Below are positions 51,237 to 63,129 of a DNA stretch of 64,000 nucleotides, piece after piece. Source of the DNA: Linnemannia hyalina (lineage: Eukaryota; Mortierellomycota; Mortierellomycetes; Mortierellales; Mortierellaceae); NCBI GenBank assembly GCA_019671135.1, contig JAHRHY010000033.1, positions 33,989 to 97,988 of the forward strand, read 5' to 3'. The notes under the pieces are model-generated. The model did no database searches, was not told the DNA's origin, and worked only from the letters and a program-made list of their open reading frames with translations. A program made the position numbers and the translations under genes. Positions within the stretch are counted from its first letter, which is position 1; every line of letters starts with the position of its first letter.

Positions 51237-52105
51237 CTTATTTTCCTTGACTCTGGTCCAGCAATTGCATGGCCGATATGGGCGATACCAACCGGTATCG
51301 CCATATGTTTGCTCGCAATCACGTGCATAACACGCTCGGCCTCGGCCCTCGATGAAAAAGGAGATGGAAGTGTGTGCGTGTGTGTGTGTGTGTGTGTGTG
51401 CGTGTGTGTGTGTGAGAGAGAGAGGGCGAGACAGAGAGGACATGAATGACTGAGGGACTCGAAAGAGAAAAGGGTGTGAGAAGTATGGGGGTAGAATTAA
51501 CGAGAAGAAAGAGTGTGTTTTCTTTATTTTGCACCACAAAGCAGATAATAAGCAGTATCGGCTGTGTGGCGTGATCGGTTGAGCGTTTCTTCGTTAAATA
51601 AAAAGGGATAAATAAAAATAAACCCGTACCACAACAGGTGCACATGTTTGCACAGGCCCTTCATTGATTTTCCTTCCACTTTCTTGACCACATCCTCTTT
51701 CCTTTATTCCCTCGCTTGCCTCTTTTTTTTTTCTTTGATTCTGGCGAAGCAACTGCTTGGCCGATATCAGCAATACCCAATTGGTATCACCATCTATTTA
51801 CTCACAATCACTTACGTAACACGCTCGTTCGCGGCTCTCCATGAAAAAGGAGATGGAAGTGTGTGCGTGTGTGTGTGTGAGAGAGAGAGGGCGAGATAGA
51901 GAGGTCAAGAATGACTGAGAGACTCGAAAGAGAAAAGGGTGCACATGTTTGCACGGGCCCTTCATTGATTTTCCTTCCTCTTTCTTGACCACATCCTCTC
52001 CCCTTTATTCCCTCGCTTGCCTCTTTTTTTTTTCTTTGATTCTGGCGAAGCAACTGCTTGGCCGATATGAGTAATACCCAATTGGTATCGCCATCTATTT
52101 ACTCA
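51237..52105 (+). repeat. Left MULE inverted repeat with tandem subunits
   Basis: Three diverged units, each with a CTCTGG/TTCTGGC(G/C)AGCAA(C/T)TGC phrase, a GGCCGATAT...GGTATCGCC dyad, a (GT)n tract and GAGAGAGAGGGCGAGA. The reverse complement of the whole block is at 63130-64000. Confidence 0.85.
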
Positions 52106-53052
52106 CAATCACTTACGTGACGCGCTCGTTCGCGGCTCTCCGTGGAAAAGGAGATAGAAGTGTGTGCGTGTGTATGTGTGAGAGAGAGAGCGCGAGACAG
52201 AGGGCGAGACAAAGAGGAGGAAAGTGACAGAGACTTGGAACACGATAGCGTGTGCATATTGACATGTATCTCCCATTGATTCTTCCTTCTGTTTTAAAAA
52301 ATAACCGCGGCCTTTTTTTTCATTCTATTCCATTTTCTATCGGACATATTCTTTATTCTGATTCTGCATCCTTCACACTCCTTGAGCTCCATCAAATTCA
52401 AACCTACATGCGGCGCAAGCATACGGCATTTAAGGCAGCTGCATTTTTACAAGACCGTTGATTCATCTAGTAGATTGACACCAGTTTCTCTGTCTATTTT
52501 GTCCTCCATTCCCTTGACTCATTTTTTCTTTTGTCCGCCCCTCACTCTCTACCGTCCATCAAATCACCTTTTGACTTCATTTATCCTCTATCAACTCCTC
52601 TTCTACCCTCTTTACCTTCTCCTTGTACCTTTCACCTCCCCTTTATCCCTTTCGCCTCGTCTCACCAATTACTGTTCTTTCCTACCTTTAGATACACAAT
52701 TATATCCTTGACACCCTCCCTCTGTCCGGTTACTTCGAACCGTTCGTGCCTGCGATGCTTTTATTGTTTGAATTTGTTCCTTCCCTCCCCTTCTACTCTT
52801 ATTTCATATGTATCTTTCATGTTCATGTAGAATTTCATAGACCAACAAAAGACACTTTTGCTTATGCACATACCTCACCTATTGTTTCAAAATTGATAGT
52901 GATGTAGTACAAATAAAAACACCAGCAGTTTTATTCGTGCAAACTTGCTCATGTCACTGATGTCTTGGTCTCTTCATAGTCAACAAGTCTTGCCTTGTAA
53001 TGTAACTAGTGGGATCCATAAAACAAGGTCTACTGTCCTTCGAGCGGGTTCC
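52106..53052. other. Gap between MULE end and first cargo gene
   Basis: Contains one further (GT)n unit (52150-52215) and pyrimidine-rich sequence; no gene seen. Confidence 0.45.
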
Positions 53053-53565
53053 TTAATGGATACGACGTTTTGTATTGTTTGTTCTTTCCGATCGGCGCCT
53101 CTTGACGAACCTTGGAGAGGAATTGCGAACGTCATTGGTATTCGATCCACGCATGTCGTACAAGGTGAAGAAGGGATGGTCGAGTTCTTGACCCGCATGC
53201 TGAAAAGGCTTTTCAAACGATAGGCTTGGTGATCGAATCGGAGGCAAAGTAACATCGGTGTCGTCTCCGGAAAACTCCTCGGAACTATCGTCCATGTATC
53301 CAGGAGACAAGGGGGATGTTTCATCGCATCGACGTAGGCTACCAACATCAACATCCCCCAGCGACAGACCAAAGTGATCAGAGGGGTGTGCTTTTGGCTT
53401 GGTGTCGACCAGACCTTCGTCCAGAAACGCGTCTAATTCAACGACCTCCGTAGGTGAGAGCGAGAGGATAGTCATATCAGGGGCTGGCATTAGACAGAAC
53501 GAGCGATGAAGCTGAAGGACTGATCGACCTGGGCTGGAGGCACCACAATAGCAAACAAACTCCAT
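53053..53565 (-). CDS. MULE cargo protein with C2HC finger, 170 residues
   Basis: ATG at 53565 gives MEFVCYCGASSPGR; the frame is open 103 codons further upstream (to 53874) but that part looks non-coding. Residues 5-24 form C-x-C-x12-H-x3-C, a small zinc-finger-like pattern. Then comes an acidic, Ser/Pro-rich middle (SPTEVVELDAFLDEG, DDSSEEFSGDDTDVTLP) that resembles an activation or interaction region, and a basic end (KRRRSERTNNTKRRIH) that could be a nuclear signal. It lies inside the MULE on the opposite strand to the transposase. Probably DNA-associated; function unknown. Confidence 0.5.
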   Translation of the reverse strand: MEFVCYCGASSPGRSVLQLHRSFCLMPAPDMTILSLSPTEVVELDAFLDEGLVDTKPKAHPSDHFGLSLGDVDVGSLRRCDETSPLSPGYMDDSSEEFSGDDTDVTLPPIRSPSLSFEKPFQHAGQELDHPFFTLYDMRGSNTNDVRNSSPRFVKRRRSERTNNTKRRIH

Positions 53566-54630
53566 TGATTTGCTAGCCTTGCGGACAAATATCTCAGTAA
53601 GTGGAGATTGCGCGGTGGGGTGGTTGTTTTTGAGAGACAGTGAGTAGGGGGTGTGATAGTCGTGAAAATGAAGCATTTTTTTTTCAATGATGAGAGGAGA
53701 ATGAGGTCGCGCTGGCCACTTCATAGCGCAGTGGTAGTATGTGCAGGTGGGGAGGATGTTGACCATATTTTTTTGTTTTAAAAAGTGAAGGATCAGAAGA
53801 AGAAAAAGTTGATGGTATCTACATGGAATGAACATTGGTCTCTTTATACAGTCCTGAAGAGCATAGACATTCAAGGCAGCTTTTTTCTTCGTCTTGTCAA
53901 GTGTTAAGTATATCCTTAAGCACCACTTTCTGGGTTTTTGCTGTTGCTATTGCCTAAAGTACTTACGTTAGCGCAAATGGGATGATCGATGTACTTAGGC
54001 GATCAAGCCCTCATATTCAACCCCACTCTGGTAAGTAAGAGGTAATCCTGTTGGTTCCTGGGTATTGGCCTTTTTGTTCCTATAATGCAAGCTATTCAAA
54101 AAAAATGCAACTGCATGGTAAGTCAACGCTCGTGGAAAAAGCGATTGCTAATTACTGATTAAGATGGTGCTAAAAGCCCAAGAGCACCACCCTTCCGGAG
54201 ATCTTTTTCTTTGGATAAACTAAAGCCAGATTGACTTTTTCACGCCTATAGTTACTTAGGACAAGGGTCATATTCGGAGTCACCCTTGCAGTAAAAAGGA
54301 GCTTCGCCTAGTCAATGAAGGATTATGTTTGTTTGCTTATTTTAAAAAAAAAAAGAATCAAGTGCGAGTTACTATTATACCTACTTCAAATGAATACAAC
54401 CATAGCACGACTAAGCTATTTCTCACATTGCAATCGGTGAAGAATAATAGAGGTGCAAGCGCGCTTGCTAAAACGCCAAAATTCTGGCTATCATTGGGTA
54501 GACTATAAAAACAATGCTTCATAAGTAAAATTCGCCAATTTGTAAATTCTTACAACCATAACAACACCACCACTATACCAACACCACTGCTAATACTACC
54601 ATTAGTACTACCACTCTCTCCATTCATGTA
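53566..54630. other. Gap before ULP1-MULE gene
   Basis: Presumed divergent promoter region of the two genes. No clear TATA box or other gene seen. Confidence 0.4.
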
Positions 54631-55857
54631 ATGATTTTCTGCAGTTTTTGGTACTTCACGTTTGAAACTAATTGTACACAGCAATCGTCTGATATCCCTA
54701 CCCTTGCATCTTTCATTACCAAAAGCATGCCCTCGATTATCAACTCCGCTTCGACCCCAATCGACGTTGACGCTTTGCCGCGGTTGCAGTCTGATGCGGC
54801 TTGGATTTATGGAAAGATCTGGCGAAACCGTATTCCTTGTGCCCAGCTCCAAGAAGTGAACGATTTCCCTCAGTTTCCCTCGACCCGTAACACGGGTGAG
54901 CTACAGCATTGCACTACTTTGCCGGCAACAGTCCTTAACCAGGAGAGCCTTGCAGTTTTGAGGACCATTCCCAATCTCCAGTCGTACACCGCGACCTTTA
55001 ACAAGTTCAAGAACACCAACAACAACCTCGGCCTCTGGATTAACATTGGGTCGACCTTTGTCCCCTTCCGCGTCTCCAAGGAAATAGACTTTGTCTTCTT
55101 GAAGGAAGTAGTCCAGTCTGGCTGCCTTATTGAGCATCTTCACCGAGCGCGCCGTTGGATGAGGAACTCTGTTGCTGCGTTGAATCCATCCTTTTTTGAG
55201 TGGTACCAGCAGCAGATGAAGATTATTCGCATTGATGACCCGCTGTTTTTTCTTGGTCTGGAGCCGGTTTCCTTCGCTTCCCTTCTCCCTCTTGCCGGCC
55301 AAGAGTGGATGACCTCAACCATTCTGGAGGCAATTATGGGCGATTTTGAGGTCCGATACGGATTTTACAACAGCAACACCAACCTGTTTATTTCGCCTAA
55401 TAGGCTGTCTGATTGGATGCGGGAGCACCCTAAGTTAGGCAACAAGACCTTTTACAACTGGAATGTCGATGGTCTTGGAAACGGAAGCTATGACGCCGTC
55501 TATTCCATAGTCTACCTAGACAGCCACTGGGGAGTGATCAAGTTGGATATGGTTTCGTGCACAGTTTATGTTGGAGATGGAATGCGTTTTTCGGACAGCC
55601 GATACTCCGGCGCCGTCCATGTCCTCAAGGCCTGGGTTAGTTTGGGGGTATCCAGCCTTCAGTCGAAAAAATGGACTAGAACGAATATTCAACGCTTGCA
55701 CCAACCTCGGCAGTCGGACAGCAGCTCGTGTGGCGTAATTGCCGCACATATGATCGAGAACGATATCACAGGTCAGGAGTCTATAACCACCTGGACAGAA
55801 AAAGATAATGTCAAACACCGTGCCAAGTATTTGGCTCGATTGATGGGCTTTGACAAG
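54631..55857 (+). CDS. ULP1/C48 cysteine protease exon of the MULE gene
   Basis: 409 codons. The C-terminal ~200 residues are a ULP1-type (SUMO protease) fold with an intact triad: His in YLDSHWGVIKLD, Asp in VYVGDGMRF, and Gln/Cys in RQSDSSSCGVIAAHM. The N-terminal half has no clear match. Start 54631, or the later MPSIINSAS at 54727. GACAAG|GTAAAA at 55857 is a good donor, and the following exons keep phase, so the protease is probably the N-terminal part of the transposase protein; a stop comes three codons into the intron if unspliced. In plant Kaonashi-type MULEs a ULP1 domain is also carried, which supports a role in the element's life cycle. This part shows no lesion. Confidence 0.8.
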
Positions 55858-55954
55858 GTAAAAAAATGAGAATTTAGCTTGTGCCTTTTGTAGTCGTACA
55901 CAAAAATCAAAATACTTGTGTACTCTTGTTTAACAGACCTTCAATTTTTTGTAG

Positions 55955-56509
55955 CCCAAGATTTCTCTTGACACAAAGGACAGCCAACTCAAAATGGAAA
56001 AGATGGCAATGGAGGCCGCGTTTGTCGAGACTCCCATTTGTTGCAAGAACAAAGCCGAACCCACATCTGCTTCCTTTGAGGCCTCTCCGGGCACAGAGCA
56101 GCAACCAGTTCTTCAGTCCAAGGTAATGAAAAAAAATCGCAACCAAAAAAAGATAATAATCAAGAAACCAAGAAAAAAAATCACCCAGGCTCACTCTTTT
56201 TATATTTTTATTTTTATTTTTGAAACATGTAACGTGCTTCTCAACGTAGAATCTCTCCCCGACCTCCAGCAACTCAAAGAACAGTGTTAAATCGTTAGAC
56301 TCACTCATCGCCTCCCCTAAAACACCGCTGACTACGCTTCCCAGCCCTTTGCTGCAAAAGGTACCTTAATGTCGCTCAAAACAACAACCCAACAGAGTAT
56401 GAAGTGACGTGACCATTTTGCTAACCTTTTTTTTCCATGGTTTTTTTAGGCTAAGGAACTTGGCGACAAATTCGAGAGCATGTTCTCTCATAACAACCTC
56501 GAAAAGGAG
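55955..56509 (+). CDS. Three short linker exons of the ULP1-MULE gene
   Basis: Exons 55955-56122 (56 codons), 56250-56360 (37) and 56450-56509 (20), each bounded by AG and GT and all phase 0, in frame with the ULP1 exon before and the FAR1 exon after. They encode a low-complexity Ser/Lys/Glu linker (KMEKMAMEAAFVETP, KELGDKFESMFS). The perfect phase match supports splicing; transcripts would be needed to prove it. Confidence 0.6.
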
Positions 56510-56618
56510 GTAACATAAAATCAAGACGGTGCTTTCATTTCATTTTGGCATTCTGCCCTATCGCATTTGTGTATTCAATGCCTGTACCTCTTTCTCCTCT
56601 ATCATTCTTTTTTATTAG

Positions 56619-59560
56619 GGTGAACATTGGTCGGACAATGCTTTTGCTGACTCGGATGAACAGGAAACGTTCAAGGAGGATGATGAAGACGATGACGAGG
56701 CCGAGGACCAGGATCAGGACAAGTTGTATGACGGTGAGACAGAAGAGGAGTTATATTCGTCGTTCAATAAGAATACGATACATCTTGAGGCTCTGAGAGA
56801 GTCACGGCAGAAAAAGCTGGAAGGAAATGATCTCGACATGTTGAAGCGCGACACTCCTTCTCATTCCAACAATAACACCAATACCTCACCAACTACTCTT
56901 TCCAGTAATCAAAACAAAAACATCACTTCGTCTTACAATCACACAGCAGCTGTCAGTGCCGTTCTTTACAACACATCCTCAACACCTGTATTTTCCGCTC
57001 GGGAGCGTATGAGGGAGGATGAGAGCATGGATGAGATCGACGAGGACGAGTGCGGATATGAAGAGGATGGGTCGGTTCAAGTTCCGGTCAAGGTTGGCGA
57101 TGTTGCTAGCGAACTGCTGGTGGGCTGGGAGCCCACCGTTCACCATTGTTTTGGATCAAGGTCGGCTGCGGACGTATTTTTGAGGTCTTGGGCACTGAAA
57201 AAGGGGCACAAGCTTATAATTCGCACCTCGACTGGCAATGCCGGTAAGCAATATTGGTTTGTACATGTTATGTCAAGTGTGAGATAGAGTTGAGCAAGAA
57301 ATCGAAATCGCAAACCTAATCGTCCTTTTCATTTCTAATATCATTTTTTCTACTTCCTTATCCTCTTTCCTCACCACTAAATAGTCAAGTACGTTTGCAG
57401 CTTCTTTGGGTTCTATAAATCCAAGAAAGTTGCCGACGAGGATCGACAGCACAACAAGCGTGAGAGTCCACGTTGTGGTTGCCCATACGCGATCAGCATA
57501 TCTTCCCCTCTGTCCATTGCTCCTCAGTACCACATCACCTCCTTCAACCTCGATCACTGTGAGCACCAGTTCGATTTTAATCTCGGCCGAACCAACCCCT
57601 TGACGGCCCCTATGATCGCGTCTATTGGGAAATGTGCCCAAATTCGACTGTCATACAAGCAAACACTGGACATTTTGCGTATCGAATTTCGGGATGCAAA
57701 GTTCTGCAAATATCAGGTATCGTTGTGGACAGTTACTGTTTGAGCGACAACTTTACATTTTGACTTAAATCAATTTTCTCATACACATTTTATCTCTATA
57801 CAAAAAAAAAAAAAAAAGGTCCTCAACCGTCTAAAGGAGTTTAGGACTTTACTCCATGCAATCCAGATTCCTCAGACGGTCCAGCTCCTAATCGCTTTAT
57901 GTATGAGGGCAAATCAGGAGAAGGGATGGTATATTGCCACCGATGTTGATGACAAGAACCAGCTTGTCCGGGTCTTTTGGATGACCCCAGGACAGAGGGA
58001 TCTTTTCCGTCGCTATGGTGATGTGCTAGTGCATGACAATACTTATCGCACCAATCGCCTTGGCCTCCCGCTGCACAACTTTGTGGTCGTCGATTGTGAA
58101 TTCAAGACACGACTCGTTGCGACCGCTCTATCTCGTCATGAGACAAAAGACGACTACAAATGGGTTCTCTCCAAGCTTCAAGAGGCAACCGAAGGACTAC
58201 TGCCAAAGGTTATGATGGTTGATCAAGATGCGGCAATGGATAGAACGCTTCCTTTGGTGTTTCAGGGTGTCCCATGTGATTAATTGCATATGGCATATCC
58301 AGGAAAATCTGAGAAGCATTATGTCTTGCAGATTGAAAGAGAGATACAATCACTTTTTCAGTATGTTCAAAGCCGCCTGTTGTGCCTTAACAGCCGGCGA
58401 GTTTGAACGCATCTGGGCTCGCATCCTTCAAAAACTTGGAGGAGACGGCTTTGGCATCTCTATCACCTCTACTATTACTCCTAGCTTTGATACTGCCACC
58501 ATCGCCACTACCATCGTCAACGAAAACGACAGCAACAACAACCTCAACGCTCTACCCAGCCTCTCCACTCCACCCAACCTTTCCACTCCAGTAAACGTCG
58601 CCACTTCCCACATCGCTGCTGACCCCATCTTGTCCGTACAGGAGCGTGATACTCTCGAGTCTGGCGAAGTTGGAGTACATCTTGCAAGGCTTTACAACCG
58701 TCGTCATTTCTGGGCAGGACCATGGGTGCAAGCCTCTTTCACCGCAGGGATGCGCTCCACGCAGCGCGTCGAAAAGAACCACGATGTCCCTCAAGATGTT
58801 TCTGCATAACAGCAAGACTTCCCTATCGGATCTGTTTCAAAGCGATCATGAACAAGATTGAAGATGAGATCGATCTCTTCACCATTTTGTCGAATGATCC
58901 GAATGGACGCCAGACCGGTGAGACGCTTGGGCGTCAGCGATACGACTTACGATATCTTTGGTCAAGTCCTCCGATGCCAGCAAGGTATTCCTCAGCCAGT
59001 GGGCCCAAGGGTCAGCTGCGAACCGAGATTGGATTTACTCCTTTGGCCTCAAGTTCACAGTCGTTAATTTCGGAGCGGTTCCTTATGTCCAGGATGGTGA
59101 ATTTTGCTTGGTGAGTTTTGTAATGATCCTTTGCCTTATTTTTATCATCTTTGCCTTAATTTTATCCTCTTTGCTACTTTTTCAAGCATTTTTTTCCTTG
59201 GTTTATGTAACACAAAGGAAAATGCACTAATCGCTGGTTTATTCCAAACACTCCCTCCAGTCAAAACTATCCCGCGCTGAACAACTTCAAGCGTGGCTCG
59301 GTTCAGCTTTGCTCACGTCCATCCCCAGGCACACATCGGAAGGGGTTTTCCGTGTCTCTTCTATGGCTGACACAGGAAAAGGCACGCGGCCCAGAGTATG
59401 TGATCTTACGACAAACCGCACCTACTTCTGTACCTGCGCTTGCAACTAGAATAAGGGCATTGTTTGTAGAACATTTCTTTTGTTTGATGATGGAGGATGC
59501 ACGATTCCTTTTTTCACCCTTGCATGATTCTGCCACGCTGGTACAAAGAGGGAAAACAAT
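56619..59560 (+). pseudogene. FAR1 domain and MULE transposase, degenerate
   Basis: Exon 56619-57243 (acidic and coiled region, then FGSRSAADVFLRSWALKKG, start of a FAR1 domain), exon 57385-57716 (KYVCSFFGFYKS, RCGCPYAISIS, FNLDHCEHQFDF: the Cys/His ligands of FAR1), then exon from 57819 with the MULE core: VLVHDNTYRTN (first Asp), VMMVDQDAAMD (second Asp). A one-base gain in CCC (58271-58273) shifts the frame before HVINCIWHIQENL. At least two more shifts occur near 58780 and 58835. A SWIM-like CxC...CxH region (59405-59490) has a stop and another shift. TAGMRSTQRVE (58745-58780) marks the family's C-terminal catalytic stretch. Dead unless the shifts are sequencing errors. Confidence 0.75.
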
Positions 59561-60327
59561 TTGATCCGAACCTCAAGCAACAACTCTCCGTCAAACCTTT
59601 CCTCCGTGCACAGACGGTAACAGTCAACGAGGGTGCCAGCAAAGACCCGGTCGGCACGGATCTATCCATCGACACCTTTATGGACGACCCTAACTCTATC
59701 CTTCGACCTCCACCTATTGCTCTTCATTCAACACAACCCAAAGTCCCAGGGAACAGGATCCTTATCTCCGCCAAAAGTCTCGTCAAAAACACCATTAAGC
59801 TGGACGGGATCGCGGAGACGATGCAAGCTCTTGAAGAGGGTGCTCGCCTTCTAGTTCAACAGTCACAAGAGCCTGGAACCGTAGGCGCAGATTTGAGCAA
59901 GGGATTGGATCTAGACAGTATAGTCGATGGAACCAAAAGTGACCGGAAAGGAGAAGGTCGTCCACGTGGAGTCAGCCTTCCGCACGGTTGGAAGTCCAAG
60001 GCCATCAAGAAAGCAAGCAAGACTATTATCACTGGTGCAGCAAGCCAAGCGACCAAAGCGACCAAAGCGACCAAGGCGACCAAAGCGACCAAAGCGACCA
60101 AGGCGACCAAAGCGACCAAGGCGACCAGTTCTACAACAGCCAATGGAAATGGTGTTCGCGCTGCTGTCAAACGAACAAGAACGGGAGACGATGATGGCAG
60201 CGACGGCGGTGATGTTGAGGAGGTAGACTTGCCAAAGAAGATGCAGAGAGGGCCAAAGTCAAAGTCCGGCGAGGGGCGAGGTTCAAGAAGGCAGAGAAGC
60301 AGGAGTATGGATGCCCCTGACCAGTAA
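59561..60327 (+). CDS. C-terminal tail of the MULE protein
   Basis: Open frame (from 59497) following the SWIM region: LPRWYKEGKQFDPN, a helical part (IAETMQALEEGARLLVQQS), then a basic region with about nine Ala-Thr-Lys triplets from a 9-bp repeat (60046-60126, GCGACCAAA) and a Lys/Arg-rich end (KKMQRGPKSKSGEGRGSRR). Likely nuclear localisation and DNA contact. It is placed as the end of the transposase because IL.RWYKEG follows the SWIM finger in this family. Confidence 0.55.
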
Positions 60328-61767
60328 TGGTGAATGTGAAGGAAGAGAAAGGGTTGAGGAGGAGGCGAAAAAATGGAGAAGGATGAAGCAAGAGAATGAA
60401 GCCAGAAGAATACTCAATTAAAGACATATGATATTATATGATTTTGTTATTTATTCAAATACAAGACTTTGACATGGTCTAAATTGAGGTTGTAAGATGG
60501 CGAAAGAAGGAAATGTTTGAGTGGGTTGAAGAAGGGAGCAAATCAGGGATGTGTATCGTGCTGCGGGTGTTAACAGATGGGTAAAGGATGTGTCTACGGT
60601 CGTGTTTTGGCAGCGGGAGAAGGGAAGAAATGAAGAAGCGTAGGGAATTTAGGCGAAAAGTAACTGGTTTGTGGACCACGCTTTCTTTGCGGGCCCTTTA
60701 TTCTCGTAGCTGCGCGCCCACCCGATATTAGTATGGTTAGGGAAACTCTTCTTTCGACGGTTTCATATGTGCTGCTTTGTGTGATTATAAAAAAAATAAG
60801 ACACCGTTGCCGATCGTAGTTAAGGGATGGGTGGTTCTTATTCTTATTTGGAGTCTATTTTGTATTTGTCAAGGGTTTGCCGCAGGAGAAATGGATATCA
60901 AGAGGAAGCGGAGGGGGCATGTCGAGCAGTCGTCGTCATTGTTCTTGTACATTGTTTGCTACGTTTGTACTGTGGACGACACTATCTTTTCTTTGTGGTA
61001 TTCTGTGACAGGCTCCCCCCCAAGCCCAAGTAAAAGTACGGAATGTGTGCCTTTTGACTATCTTAGAATCGTAACACGCACTTGTAGACGGGTAAGGCCT
61101 GTTGATCAACTGTGTTTATGTGTCAATAAGTGTACTTTTGACCGAGCTGAGTTTTACTCTCGGTATCAGAGTGGTTGGCATAGGTCGAGAGTGAATACTG
61201 AATGGGTCAACGGCACAGGGAAAGAGAACCATCTGCAATGTGTAAAGGCGTTGGTGCCAAGGACTTTGAAAGGAGGGTTTGTTTTTTTCTTTTTTGATAG
61301 TACGCGATTTTAAGTTATTTCTCTAGAAAGTAGTACAAAGAAGCATTTGGAAGTAAACGACTACAGACGAAACTCCTCAGTGCACCATCTCCTAGTCAGT
61401 GAAAGAGCGAAAAGAAGGTGGGAGGGTAAGAAAAGAGATGGGGGAAGGGGAAAAGTGAAAAAAGAAAGGAGGAAAAGAAGGCAATTGTTGCTTTGACGAG
61501 GAAGGAGGGATGGAGGATTCGAGAGACAATACGGATGCTATCTACACCAAGGACGTTCTATGCTAGCATTGTGGACCTTAAACATTGTCTCCAATATGTT
61601 CACACAAAAAGGTTTTGCAAGAAGAGGGTTTATATTGTATTATATGGTCAAACGTAATCAGAAAAATAACAAGCATGATGGTGGGGATGAGCCGTTGTTC
61701 AGGACGACTCTTGTTGTTTGCATATAGCCTTCTCCTCCTTTACACTCTCTCCTTTGCGCACTTCCTC
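60328..61767. other. Gap between MULE tail and second cargo gene
   Basis: No supported gene. An open frame at 60777-61313 has no recognisable feature. GA-rich sequence at 61380-61510. Confidence 0.4.
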
Positions 61768-62885
61768 TCACTCCTCCGCCTCCTCCTTCACATCCTCCTC
61801 CTTATGCACTTCCCCCATCTCCTCAGCTGCATCCTCCATGTCCTGTGAGTCCTTCTTCACCTTTACTGTGTTCATTTCATTCTCTTCTCCATCCATTCCA
61901 CGCGAGAATTCCTCATTGTGGCGTGCAATAACTTGAGCCTGCGCCATGTTTCTTTCCATGCTATTTTCATACTCTGGGGACTCGGACTCTGAGATAACTT
62001 GATCGTGGTCATCAAGATGCGGGATGTAGCGTCTCGGGTCGACACCAAGCCCAAAGCGTCCATCGACAGAACTTCCTGGCATGCTGAATCCTTCCTGTGA
62101 ATCTGAGAAGAAAAAAAAAACGAAGAGTTATGTTAACTTGAGAAAATACACAGCCACATGTCTAAAGAGATCAAGTGTTTACCTGTCTGCCACCCAGGCC
62201 TCTCAAATGTGAACTTCTCGATCCTGTTAAGCAGTCCCTCAGTCATGTTCATCAGTTTCACAGTGTTGTCAAAGATCTTGTTTTGCTTGGCGGAAAGGTC
62301 CTTGTTATTATCCATTAGTTGTTTAAACGATGTCGAAAGGTCGGTCTTGAGACTATCGATGCTGTCCTCGATCTGATAGAGCCGCTCAGACCCCATCTGA
62401 CTGTACCCAAGAAGGGTCATAACGGTGTTCTGGAACCGAACCATGCCTTGCACTTGCTCCTCGTTGGAGCCGTCCATGTCGATGTCGGGCTGTAGAAATG
62501 GATTCATGGGAGCTCGATGGCCTGAACTTGCGCTTGAAGAGGCACTTGTCGCTGGGTAGGGAGCCTGACGCGCCCGCTGCTGTCGTCCTAGTTGTTGGCG
62601 GAGTAAACGGAAGCGAGCGGTGTCATCGGCACGTACAAAACGGCAGACAGCAATGTGCTTCAACACATTCTGACGAACATTGGTGGTTACTTGGCATTGG
62701 GTGGACGGACATGGATAATGATTATCGTGTTCCTCGCTGCGTTCAACCATGATATCGGGGAGTCCGGGTCGTTGAACGAGAACCGCAATCTTCTCATGGT
62801 ATCTCTTGTTATGCTCCTCGGTTTGTCCCTCCGGAGGGACCCGGCAAAGTCTTCGATCAAAGTGTGGGCAGAGAACGGTAGGCAT
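61768..62885 (-). CDS. MULE cargo protein with C2HC finger and coiled coil, two exons
   Basis: Exon 1 62885-62183 and exon 2 62102-61768, joined by an 80-bp intron (GACAG|GTAAAC ... CTTCTCAG) that splits one codon; 345 residues. N-terminal zinc-binding region with a C2H2-like pattern (LCPHFDRRLC ... HNKRYH) and CPSTQCQVTTNVRQNVLKHI followed by AVC (C-x4-C-x12-H-x3-C). Then a Gln/Arg-rich stretch and a coiled-coil segment (QIEDSIDSLKTDLSTSF, LMDNNKDLSAKQNKIFDN). The C-terminal exon is strongly acidic (DEEN, EEDVKEEAEE). Start chosen at 62885 (MPTVLCPHF); upstream codons look non-coding. It could recognise element DNA or form oligomers. The pairing of finger and acidic region recalls the other cargo protein. 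Confidence 0.65.
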
Positions 62886-63129
62886 CGAAGGAGTTATGAG
62901 TGGAAATGTGTTTAGAATACTTTTCTGCTGTTGTGATATGGAAGTGTTGGAATTGGTTTGCTTATGAACAGTATGAAAATAAACAGAAAAAGAAAAAGAG
63001 ATATAGATGTCGTTATTGTACGAGATTATTTTGTGGTTCGTTGGGTGTGCATTGCAAGGATAAACGCAATTCTGCTTCTTCTGATGTGGTCCTGTTGGCT
63101 TCGGCGCGGGCGAGCGTACCATGTACGTG
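62886..63129. other. Short gap, promoter side of cargo gene
   Basis: No gene; leads into the right inverted repeat. Confidence 0.4.

Noticed and set aside
51319..51645. Open frames rich in His-Thr and Arg-Glu
   Set aside because: Translations of (GT)n and (GA)n tracts in the MULE ends.
53566..53874. N-terminal extension of the 53-kb cargo protein
   Set aside because: Residues upstream of MEFVCYCG have no domain-like pattern and precede a better ATG context; kept only as an alternative.
60777..61313. 178-codon open frame with hydrophobic N-terminus
   Set aside because: No homology pattern, odd composition and low-complexity end; likely chance.
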